Below, piece by piece: positions 1 to 5,439 of a DNA stretch of 5,439 nucleotides. The DNA comes from Bacillota bacterium. GTDB taxonomy: Bacteria; Bacillota; Bacilli; Alicyclobacillales; Alicyclobacillaceae. Below the pieces are notes generated by a model. That model saw nothing but the letters and a program-made list of their open reading frames with translations. It was not told the origin of the DNA and searched no databases. The DNA lies in assembly GCA_021816665.1 (NCBI GenBank), contig JAKAXI010000168.1:1-5439 (forward strand). The letters are read 5' to 3'. The translations under genes were made by a program, and so were the position numbers. Position 1 is the first letter of the stretch; every line of letters begins with the position of its first letter.

Positions 1-2
1 CG

Positions 3-191
3 ATCTCAGGTGAAGCCCGCCTACAGCCCGCGCTCGAGAGACTGCAGTTAGCGCGGGTCGACGCGGAAGCAGCGGGTTGGCCAGAGTGGTGGACAAGGCC
101 CGTGCACAGTCCAGAAGACTACGAAGCTTGGCAACGCTATACAGAGACCGTGGTAGACAAGAGGGAGGCGGGTGTCGATGAAGGCACGTGA
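3..191 (+). CDS. mobA: C-terminal fragment of probable molybdenum cofactor guanylyltransferase MobA (5' end outside window)
   Basis: An open frame runs in from the left edge and ends at TGA 189-191, giving 62 residues. Seen: a charged helical stretch, then PVHSPEDYEAWQRY (about residues 33-46 of the fragment). Known: MobA proteins end with a [N]-[IV]-N-T-P-E-D-[YL] motif shortly before the C-terminus, and this segment resembles it, with HSPEDY in place of NTPEDY. MobA transfers GMP from GTP to molybdopterin to make the guanine dinucleotide cofactor in the cytoplasm. The stop lies inside the next gene (14-nt overlap with the ATG at 178), so the two are probably translationally coupled. The call rests on this short motif plus the adjacent moeA-like and mobB genes. 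The catalytic N-terminal part is not in the window, so another protein with a similar tail is possible. Confidence 0.55.
   Translation: MSGEARLQPALERLQLARVDAEAAGWPEWWTRPVHSPEDYEAWQRYTETVVDKREAGVDEGT
161..168 (+). promoter_or_regulatory. Ribosome binding site that favours the ATG at 178
   Basis: The sequence GAGGGAGG at 161-168 is a strong Shine-Dalgarno site. It sits only 3 nt before the in-frame GTG at 172 but 9 nt before the ATG at 178. Normal spacing therefore favours ATG 178, which shortens the open frame by two residues. The site lies inside the end of the preceding mobA-like frame, consistent with coupling. Confidence 0.7.
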
Positions 192-1167
192 AGTACCAGT
201 GGAACAGGCTGTAGGGCTGACGCTTGCTCATGACATGACGCGGATTGTCCCGGGTGAATTTAAGGGTCGCGCCTTTGCCAAAGGGCACGTGGTGACGGAA
301 GCGGACATTCCGCTGCTGCTCGACATCGGCAAACGTCATATCTACATCCTCGAGATCGACGACGACGAGTTGCACGAAAACGATGGAGCATTGCGCATGG
401 CGAATGCGGTGGCGGGCCCCGGTGTGTCGCAGTCTGACGTGCACGAGGGCAAAGTGATCTTGAAAGCGCGCGCGGACGGGATGCTGTGGGTGGACGAGCC
501 TCGGCTGTTTGAGATGAACCGGATCCCGGACATTTCGATCGCCACCCGTCGACCGAACAGCCACGTAGCTGCTGGAACCTCCGTAGCAGGCGTCCGTCCG
601 ATCCCGCTTGTCGTCGCCCGCGACAAAGTCGAAACGGTCGAACGCATTGGACAATCTGCAGAACAGCCGGTCATCGACGTCATTCCGTATCTTGCGCACA
701 AGGTTGCACTCGTGACGACAGGGAGCGAGATCCAGTCTGGCCGCATTCAGGACAAGGCTGGTCCTGTCTTGCGGGAGAAGTTTGCAAAGTTTGGCGCAGA
801 AGTTGTCAGTCAGTCGTTTCCGGGGGACGATTTGCCGGACGTCGTCGCGGCAATTGAGGCTGCGTGCGCAGGGGGCGCAACGGTGGTGTGTGTCACGGGT
901 GGGATGTCAGTTGATCCCGATGATCGCTCGCCGGCTGCCATCCGCAGCGCCACGACAGAGGTCGTCACCTACGGCACACCGATGCTGCCTGGCTCCATGC
1001 TGATGCTGGCGTATAAAGGCGACACGGCGGTGTTTGGGTTGCCGGGGGCCGTGATCTACGACCGTGTCACTTCTTTTGACCTCTTGCTGCCGCGTGTTCT
1101 CGCCGGGGTGCGCTGGACTCGCGATGACATCGCGCGTTACGGCGCTGGCGGGTGGCTGAATGACTGA
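178..1167 (+). CDS. MoeA-like molybdopterin-binding protein (MoCF_biosynth domain)
   Basis: The product is 329 aa from ATG 178 (331 from GTG 172). Seen: an N-terminal part with MoeA-like character (EQAVGLTLAHDM near residue 9), then a MoeA/MogA-type molybdopterin-binding fold with TTGSEI at 180-185, followed by GRIQD. It continues with TGGMSVDPDDRSP at 240-252 and GLPGA at 287-291. Known: this fold binds molybdopterin or adenylylated molybdopterin, and MoeA uses it to insert molybdenum. The protein is shorter than classical MoeA (about 400 aa) and ends soon after the GLPGA motif, so it appears to lack the C-terminal MoeA domain IV. The TGG loop mixes a MoeA-like GGMSV with a MoaB/CinA-like DDRSP. 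A role in Moco maturation is well supported by its position between mobA-like and mobB genes, but whether it is a full Mo-insertase is not clear, so no symbol is given. It overlaps mobB by 8 nt. Confidence 0.88.
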   Translation: MKAREVPVEQAVGLTLAHDMTRIVPGEFKGRAFAKGHVVTEADIPLLLDIGKRHIYILEIDDDELHENDGALRMANAVAGPGVSQSDVHEGKVILKARADGMLWVDEPRLFEMNRIPDISIATRRPNSHVAAGTSVAGVRPIPLVVARDKVETVERIGQSAEQPVIDVIPYLAHKVALVTTGSEIQSGRIQDKAGPVLREKFAKFGAEVVSQSFPGDDLPDVVAAIEAACAGGATVVCVTGGMSVDPDDRSPAAIRSATTEVVTYGTPMLPGSMLMLAYKGDTAVFGLPGAVIYDRVTSFDLLLPRVLAGVRWTRDDIARYGAGGWLND

Positions 1168-1711
1168 TCGCTTTCGCCGCGTCTGTGTCGTGGGCGGGCA
1201 CAACTCCGGCAAGACGCTGCTGCTAGAGCGCCTCGTCGCGTTGTGGACTGAGCGGGGCATACGAGTGGCCGTGTTAAAGCACGACGGACACGCGGATTTG
1301 TCGCCGGGTGCTGACGACTGGGAAAAGCCAAACGGCGACACAGTTCGGTTGCGGCACGCCGGCGCCACTGTCACTGCTGTGGCGGGGGGCGGGCAGTCGC
1401 TGTTTCGTATGACAGAAGATCCGGTCATCCAAAATGTGGATGACTTTGCGCGCCGGACAGTGAACGTCGCGCGGTCTGCTGGCGCGACCGTTGACCTGGT
1501 AGCCGCGGAAGGCTGGAAGCACAGTGCGTGGCCGAAGCTTGTGGTTGTTCGGAGTGACGACGAAGTGGAGTGGTTGAGAAGCCAAAATCTGCTCGACGTT
1601 CGCGCGATCTACGCTGCACAGCCTGTGCGGAAGGTTGCCGCTTTTGGGCGACAGGTGTATCATGGTGCAGACATAGAGCGCTTGGCCGAAGATGTCCTCG
1701 CATGGACTTGA
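1160..1711 (+). CDS. mobB: Molybdopterin-guanine dinucleotide biosynthesis protein MobB
   Basis: This 183-aa P-loop protein has the normal length for single-domain MobB (about 160-180 aa). Seen: Walker A GGHNSGKT at 12-19, KHDGH at 39-43, and GDTVRLRHAGA at 58-68, where the family usually has a GKDS-R-AGA stretch. AAEGWK is at 114-119, followed by PKLVVVR (124-130), matching the family's EG(F/W)K...PK-R signature. Known: MobB binds GTP and is thought to assist MobA or deliver cofactor; it is usually dispensable. The start ATG at 1160 overlaps the stop of the MoeA-like gene (TGA 1165-1167), which suggests translational coupling within one operon. Only a weak G-rich Shine-Dalgarno (around 1147-1155) precedes it. 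The P-loop appears intact, so it is probably functional. Confidence 0.92.
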   Translation: MTDRFRRVCVVGGHNSGKTLLLERLVALWTERGIRVAVLKHDGHADLSPGADDWEKPNGDTVRLRHAGATVTAVAGGGQSLFRMTEDPVIQNVDDFARRTVNVARSAGATVDLVAAEGWKHSAWPKLVVVRSDDEVEWLRSQNLLDVRAIYAAQPVRKVAAFGRQVYHGADIERLAEDVLAWT

Positions 1712-1734
1712 CAGCGGTCGACGTGTCATAGGAT
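1708..1734 (+). promoter_or_regulatory. Candidate promoter for tatA overlapping the mobB stop codon
   Basis: A consensus -35 hexamer TTGACA lies at 1708-1713 (its TGA is the mobB stop). A TAGGAT hexamer (4 of 6 matches to TATAAT) lies at 1729-1734. The 15-nt spacer is short and the -10 is imperfect, so activity is uncertain. The same stretch holds an inverted repeat, TGACA 1709-1713 and TGTCA 1724-1728 with a 10-nt centre, which could be an operator or chance. Confidence 0.35.
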
Positions 1735-1744
1735 TGAAATTTTC

Positions 1745-1754
1745 GGGGAGGTGA
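1745..1754 (+). promoter_or_regulatory. Strong ribosome binding site for tatA
   Basis: GGGGAGGTGA at 1745-1754 matches the anti-Shine-Dalgarno sequence almost perfectly and sits 5 nt before the ATG at 1760. The in-frame GTG at 1751 lies within this site itself, so it is very unlikely to be the start codon. Confidence 0.85.
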
Positions 1755-1759
1755 CGGGG

Positions 1760-2026
1760 ATGCTCAGTAACATTGGTTGGTCTGGACTGATTCTAATTTT
1801 GATCGCGCTACTGTTGGTTTTTGGCCCGAGCAAACTACCGGAGATCGGCAAAGCGTTTGGCAAATCTTTACGTGAGTTCCGAAGTGCTACGCGGGATATG
1901 ACGGACGAAATGAAGAGTGCTGTGTCTGATACTCCTCAGACGCCTGCTGCGCCGACGGCGCCAGCAGTGGAGCCGATCGTGTTAAAGGACGAAGCTGACG
2001 TACAAGAGCGCAAGACGCAAGGTTGA
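1760..2026 (+). CDS. tatA: Sec-independent (twin-arginine) translocase subunit TatA
   Basis: The product is 88 aa from ATG 1760. Seen: one N-terminal hydrophobic membrane segment (about residues 6-20), the hinge and signature [14 protein letters not shown] at 21-34, and an amphipathic charged helix to about residue 52. A disordered tail rich in Thr, Ala and Pro follows. Known: TatA oligomers form the protein-conducting element that moves folded twin-arginine proteins across the cytoplasmic membrane, working with TatC. The FGP motif and the short length identify the TatA/E class; no separate TatB is present, as usual in Firmicutes where one TatA-type protein can serve both roles. It lies 48 nt after mobB and 70-76 nt before tatC, probably in the same transcript. 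Many Tat substrates carry Moco, which fits the upstream genes. Confidence 0.96.
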   Translation: MLSNIGWSGLILILIALLLVFGPSKLPEIGKAFGKSLREFRSATRDMTDEMKSAVSDTPQTPAAPTAPAVEPIVLKDEADVQERKTQG

Positions 2027-2096
2027 TTTTTATTCGAACCGAATGGTGCGCTCGGCTCAAGTTTGAGTTGGACTGGGTTGTGAGCGGGGGGCCCCT

Positions 2097-2882
2097 GTGA
2101 ATATGACTGCTGTCGATCACCTGTCCGAACTGCGCAGGCGCATCATTTATGTGCTCGTGGTTTTTGTGGTTTTGTTGTTCGCCTGCCTCGGGTTTGTTTC
2201 ACACATCTACTCATATTTGGTTTCGCCGCTGCAGCAGGACGGTTTTAAGCTGATGGTGATCGGTCCTGGTGAAGTGATTACGGTATATTTCACCATCGCA
2301 GGCATCGTCGCAACAGGGCTCTCCGTTCCGTTCGCTTTGTACCAGACCTGGCTGTTCGTGCGCCCAGGCCTGCGGCCGATCGAACGCCGCTACACTGTGC
2401 AACTGCTGCCTTTCACACTGGCCTTGTTTGTGTGCGGCGTGCTGTTTGCGTGGTTCGTGATCTTCCCGACCATTTTGCACTTTCTTCTCCGCATCGCTTC
2501 AGCCCAGTTTGTCGTGAACATCCGCGCAGAACTGTACTTTTCATTCCTGTCGATGATCTGCGTGCCGTTCGGCTTCATCTTTGAACTCCCACTGGTGGTC
2601 GTCTTTTTGACGCGCATCGGGGTGATTTCTGCGCGGTTTTTGCAGCGCATCCGCCGCTATGCGTACCTCGTGATCGTCCTCATTGGCGTACTCATCAGCC
2701 CGCCGGAACTGATCTCTCACTTGAGTGTCACAATTCCGATGGCTGTATTGTACGAGATTAGCATCGTTCTCTCCAGGTTGGTTGAGCGCCGTAAGCTGGC
2801 TGCCGAGCGACGCAAGGCTGCCGCCGAGGCACAGTCGGAACAACACCGTGCGAATGGCGATGCATCCGGGCCGCAGAACTGA
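2097..2882 (+). CDS. tatC: Sec-independent (twin-arginine) translocase subunit TatC
   Basis: The product is 261 aa from GTG 2097 (259 from ATG 2103). Seen: the N-terminal HLSELRRR motif (8-15) and six hydrophobic segments at about 17-37, 61-86, 101-125, 147-172, 188-202 and 206-226. Also present are FVRPGLRPIERR (87-98) with the family's conserved Glu at 96, FELP at 162-165, SPPE at 201-204 (usually TPPD), and LYE at 218-220. The tail is a charged, Ala-rich cytoplasmic extension. Known: TatC is the membrane receptor for the twin-arginine signal peptide. Start choice is uncertain: the only upstream signal is a G-rich run (2086-2091) that is part of a GGGGCCCC palindrome. It gives about 5 nt spacing to the GTG and 11 nt to the ATG. 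TGA at 2064 excludes a much longer N-terminus. Confidence 0.96.
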   Translation: MNMTAVDHLSELRRRIIYVLVVFVVLLFACLGFVSHIYSYLVSPLQQDGFKLMVIGPGEVITVYFTIAGIVATGLSVPFALYQTWLFVRPGLRPIERRYTVQLLPFTLALFVCGVLFAWFVIFPTILHFLLRIASAQFVVNIRAELYFSFLSMICVPFGFIFELPLVVVFLTRIGVISARFLQRIRRYAYLVIVLIGVLISPPELISHLSVTIPMAVLYEISIVLSRLVERRKLAAERRKAAAEAQSEQHRANGDASGPQN

Positions 2883-2895
2883 TTTTTGAAACACC

Positions 2896-2942
2896 CCCGC
2901 AGTTCCGCCGGAAGTTCAACCGGAAATTTAGCCGGAGCCCCG
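2896..2942. repeat. Degenerate 12-bp tandem repeat between tatC and the groESL promoter
   Basis: CCGGA occurs at 2908, 2920 and 2932, exactly 12 bp apart, within units resembling CCGGAAGTTCAA. A weaker unit starts at 2896 (8 of 11 positions match the next one). The units contain TTCCG/CGGAA (2903-2913) and CCGG/CCGG (2932-2943) inverted repeats, but no T-run follows on the + strand, so this is not an obvious terminator for tatC. Confidence 0.6.
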
Positions 2943-2974
2943 GTAAAATCCCTCAAAAAACTTTCAGTACTTCC

Positions 2975-3003
2975 TTGCAAAGCCCTTGTCCACCGATTAT
3001 TAT
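2975..3003 (+). promoter_or_regulatory. Predicted sigma-A promoter of groESL
   Basis: A -35 box TTGCAA (2975-2980, 4 of 6 matches) and a -10 box TATTAT (2998-3003, 5 of 6 matches) are separated by an ideal 17 nt. The predicted transcription start is near 3010, so the CIRCE element that follows would begin at about +3 to +5. This is the usual arrangement for HrcA-repressed housekeeping promoters. Confidence 0.8.
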
Positions 3004-3014
3004 AGGTTGTGGTG

Positions 3015-3041
3015 TTAGCACTCGATGCGGTTGAGTGCTAA
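3015..3041. promoter_or_regulatory. CIRCE operator (HrcA binding site)
   Basis: TTAGCACTC (3015-3023) and GAGTGCTAA (3033-3041) form the canonical perfect 9-bp inverted repeat with a 9-nt spacer. Two extra base pairs extend the arms to 3013 and 3043. Known: HrcA repressor binds CIRCE and releases it on heat stress, when GroEL is titrated by unfolded proteins. The element lies just after the predicted start site and will also be in the 5' leader of the groES mRNA. Confidence 0.98.
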
Positions 3042-3080
3042 CAAGAACGCACATCCTCAACGGTCCAAGGAGGTTATTCC

Positions 3081-3365
3081 ATGCTGAAACCACTCGCAGA
3101 TCGCGTCGTGGTCCGCCTCGTAGAGCGCGAGGAGAAAACGGCGAGCGGAATCGTACTGCCGGACACTGCGAAAGAGAAGCCGCAGGAAGGCGAGATCGTG
3201 GCTGTCGGCGAAGGCCGCTACGAAGATGGCAAGCGCATTGCGCTCGACGTCAAGGTTGGCGATCGGGTCATCTACTCCAAGTACGCAGGTACCGAGGTCA
3301 AGGTCGACAACGAAGAGTTGCTCATCCTCCGCGAGAGCGACATCCTGGCCATCGTTGAAAAGTAA
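3081..3365 (+). CDS. groES: Co-chaperonin GroES (Hsp10)
   Basis: This 94-aa protein has the standard GroES length. Seen: N-terminal [11 protein letters not shown] (2-12), the mobile loop at about 16-34 with the GroEL-contacting IVL at 24-26, the roof hairpin region [10 protein letters not shown] (43-52), the [16 protein letters not shown] strand (59-74) and a C-terminal [10 protein letters not shown]. Known: a heptameric ring caps the GroEL folding chamber in the cytoplasm. ATG 3081 is set by AAGGAGG (3067-3073) with a 7-nt spacer. It is the first gene of the CIRCE-controlled operon and groEL follows after 49 nt. Nothing appears broken or unusual. Confidence 0.99.
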   Translation: MLKPLADRVVVRLVEREEKTASGIVLPDTAKEKPQEGEIVAVGEGRYEDGKRIALDVKVGDRVIYSKYAGTEVKVDNEELLILRESDILAIVEK

Positions 3366-3386
3366 GCCGAGCTGCGCTTCGGCTAC
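3362..3386 (+). other. groES-groEL intercistronic hairpin
   Basis: AGCCGA (3365-3370) pairs with TCGGCT (3379-3384). With one bulged A the stem extends to GTA (3362-3364) and TAC (3384-3386), so it begins in the groES stop codon. No T-run follows, so it is not a terminator. It precedes the groEL ribosome site (AGGAGG 3398-3403, 11 nt before the ATG). In some bacteria (reported for Agrobacterium groESL) mRNA is cut between these two genes at a stem-loop; a processing or stability role here is inference. Confidence 0.65.
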
Positions 3387-3399
3387 ATATCTCGATTAG

Positions 3400-5040
<1,641 letters not shown>

Positions 5041-5062
5041 GAGAGTGTGTTGATGCGTCGAG

Positions 5063-5088
5063 CCGGGCGGGCTTGGTTGCTCGCCCGG
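5063..5088 (+). other. Stable GC stem-loop in the groEL 3' untranslated region
   Basis: CCGGGCGGGC (5063-5072) pairs with GCTCGCCCGG (5079-5088) over 10 bp with one G-T wobble and a 6-nt loop. No T-run follows, so it is not a terminator by itself. It lies between the groEL stop and the terminator and could protect the 3' end of the message; this role is inference. Confidence 0.6.
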
Positions 5089-5107
5089 GTTGGCGGGTCG
5101 CCGGCTG

Positions 5108-5139
5108 GGCTGGAAGGCGGGTCGGCTGGAAGGCGTCAT
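5108..5139. repeat. 16-bp tandem duplication upstream of the groESL terminator
   Basis: GGCTGGAAGGCG occurs at 5108-5119 and again at 5124-5135, a 16-bp period. The second copy supplies the AAGGCG that forms the left base of the terminator stem. GGCGGGTCG is likewise repeated at 5092-5100 and 5116-5124. This looks like local slippage duplication. Confidence 0.6.
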
Positions 5140-5162
5140 CCCTTCGGGGGTGGCGCCTTTTT
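5130..5162 (+). terminator. Rho-independent terminator of groESL
   Basis: AAGGCGTCATCCC (5130-5142) pairs with GGGGTGGCGCCTT (5147-5159) in a 13-bp stem that includes two G-U pairs. The loop TTCG is closed by C-G, the exceptionally stable C(UUCG)G tetraloop. The stem runs into TTTTT (5158-5162). There is no matching A-run on the left, so it should act only on + strand transcription. Confidence 0.93.
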
Positions 5163-5189
5163 GCGCTACGCCCTGGTGACGTTGGGTTG

Positions 5190-5233
5190 GGTTCCGGCCC
5201 AAACCTCAAGCGGTAGCGACGCTGGCGTCGCTG
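5190..5233 (+). repeat. REP-like element, copy 1 (44 bp)
   Basis: This is the first of two direct copies that differ at one position in 44 (A at 5201, G in copy 2). It begins GGTTCCGGCC and ends in a perfect palindrome, AGCGACGC (5215-5222), TG, GCGTCGCT (5225-5232). GTAG at 5213-5216 sits at the foot of the hairpin, as in REP sequences linked to RAYT transposases. The two copies are 144 bp apart, start to start. Confidence 0.85.
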
Positions 5234-5241
5234 CATCCGTC

Positions 5242-5299
5242 GGCGATTGGCGAATCGGGCTGCGGAAGTGTCGAAAATGTCGCTAATCGCCAGATTTTT
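5242..5299 (+). repeat. Long-range inverted repeat followed by a T-run
   Basis: GGCGATTGGCGA (5242-5253) pairs with TCGCTAATCGCC (5280-5291), 12 bp with one G-T wobble and a 26-nt loop. AGA and then TTTTT (5295-5299) follow, giving a terminator-like outline, though the loop is large. The left arm can instead fold on itself as CGATT (5244-5248) and AATCG (5253-5257). Confidence 0.55.
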
Positions 5300-5314
5300 G
5301 CGCTGTAGCGACAT
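5277..5314. repeat. Perfect 9-bp inverted repeat
   Basis: ATGTCGCTA (5277-5285) and TAGCGACAT (5306-5314) are perfect complements separated by 20 nt. With a two-base bulge the pairing extends to GAAA (5273-5276) and TTTC (5317-5320). Its left arm overlaps the right arm of the 5242-5291 stem, so the two folds exclude each other. Confidence 0.7.
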
Positions 5315-5333
5315 AATTTCCGTTCGTGATGTC

Positions 5334-5377
5334 GGTTCCGGCCCGAACCTCAAGCGGTAGCGACGCTGGCGTCGCTG
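5334..5377 (+). repeat. REP-like element, copy 2 (44 bp)
   Basis: This is the second copy of the 44-bp element, 43 of 44 positions identical to 5190-5233 and in the same orientation. Its palindrome spans 5359-5376 and GTAG is at 5357-5360. Similarity stops abruptly at both ends, so the copied unit has defined borders. Confidence 0.85.
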
Positions 5378-5397
5378 GCTATGTCTAGTGAGTCTAG

Positions 5398-5431
5398 CAA
5401 TTCTGCGACGGGCTGTCGTGATGGAGAATTG
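5398..5431. repeat. Inverted repeat near the window end
   Basis: CAATTCT (5398-5404) and AGAATTG (5425-5431) are perfect complements 20 nt apart. A smaller CGAC (5406-5409) and GTCG (5415-5418) pair is nested inside. Just before it GTCTAG is repeated at 5383-5388 and 5392-5397. Confidence 0.5.
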
Positions 5432-5439
5432 TCCGTGCT

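Larger units (their letters stand above)
5163..5439. other. Repeat-rich non-coding stretch downstream of groESL
   Basis: No gene with a credible start and ribosome site is visible in these 277 bases. The stretch is filled with direct and inverted repeats built around AGCGAC/GTCGCT, listed separately. The word GTAGCGAC occurs three times on the + strand (5213, 5305, 5357), and a near-complement, GTCGCTAA, occurs at 5279. No convincing promoter was found. Confidence 0.75.

Noticed and set aside
2032..2067. Two small inverted repeats (ATTCG/CGAAT and CTCAA/TTGAG) between tatA and tatC
   Set aside because: The arms are only 5 bp with tiny loops and no following T-run; they are within what chance would give.
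2872..2910. Possible tatC terminator around the TTTTT at 2883-2887
   Set aside because: No stable hairpin ends just before the T-run. CAGAACTG and the later CAGTTCCG can pair, but then the T-run falls in the loop.
3035..3358. A 107-residue + strand open frame overlapping groES
   Set aside because: It is in another frame, starts in the CIRCE leader before the groES ribosome site, is Arg/Gly-rich and matches no family; groES explains the region fully.
5047..5286. A 79-residue + strand open frame after groEL
   Set aside because: It runs through the 3' stem-loop, terminator and a repeat copy, has no good ribosome site and encodes low-complexity Gly/Arg/Ala sequence.
5298..5317. CATAAT at 5312-5317 as a possible -10 box
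   Set aside because: No acceptable -35 hexamer lies 16-18 nt upstream, and the motif is part of the inverted repeat arm.
5190..5377. CRISPR array or integron attC sites
   Set aside because: There are only two repeat copies with a 100-bp interval, and no cas gene, spacer series, or paired attC core sites; the structure fits REP-like repeats better.
5381..5439. ATG at 5381 with a frame open to the window edge
   Set aside because: Only 19 codons are visible, there is no Shine-Dalgarno site upstream (the REP-like repeat lies there), and the sequence is made of repeated GTCTAG words. It cannot be supported.

Overview
The window looks like chromosomal DNA from a moderately GC-rich Firmicute, most plausibly a relative of Alicyclobacillus or another high-GC Bacillales/Tumebacillus-type lineage. 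The support is strong GGAGG-type ribosome binding sites, GTG/ATG start choices, a sigma-A-like promoter followed by a perfect CIRCE operator in front of groESL, and the order tatA-tatC-groES-groEL next to molybdenum-cofactor genes, which is typical of Bacillales. The genus is an inference from gene order and protein style, not from a database match. All genes lie on the + strand.

Region 1 (3-1711) is a tightly packed molybdenum-cofactor block. It holds the C-terminal end of a probable MobA nucleotidyltransferase, an overlapping MoeA-like molybdopterin-binding protein, and an overlapping MobB GTP-binding protein. Region 2 (1760-2882) encodes a minimal Tat translocase, TatA plus TatC. Many molybdoenzymes leave the cytoplasm folded through Tat, so this neighbourhood is functionally coherent. 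A candidate promoter overlaps the mobB stop, so tatAC may be transcribed both with the Moco genes and separately.

Region 3 (2883-5162) is the chaperonin operon. A short 12-bp tandem repeat follows tatC. Next come a TTGCAA-17-TATTAT promoter, the HrcA operator CIRCE, groES, an intercistronic hairpin, groEL with a GGM-rich tail, a very stable GC stem-loop, and a rho-independent terminator with a C(UUCG)G tetraloop.

Region 4 (5163-5439) has no convincing gene but is dense in repeats. It contains two 44-bp direct copies of an element with a palindrome that begins GTAG. Between the copies, one segment can pair with either of two partners to form alternative stems, and a further inverted repeat lies near the window end. 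This REP-like non-coding tract is the part of the window least explained by known features. No clearly new protein system is visible; the coding content is ordinary housekeeping.
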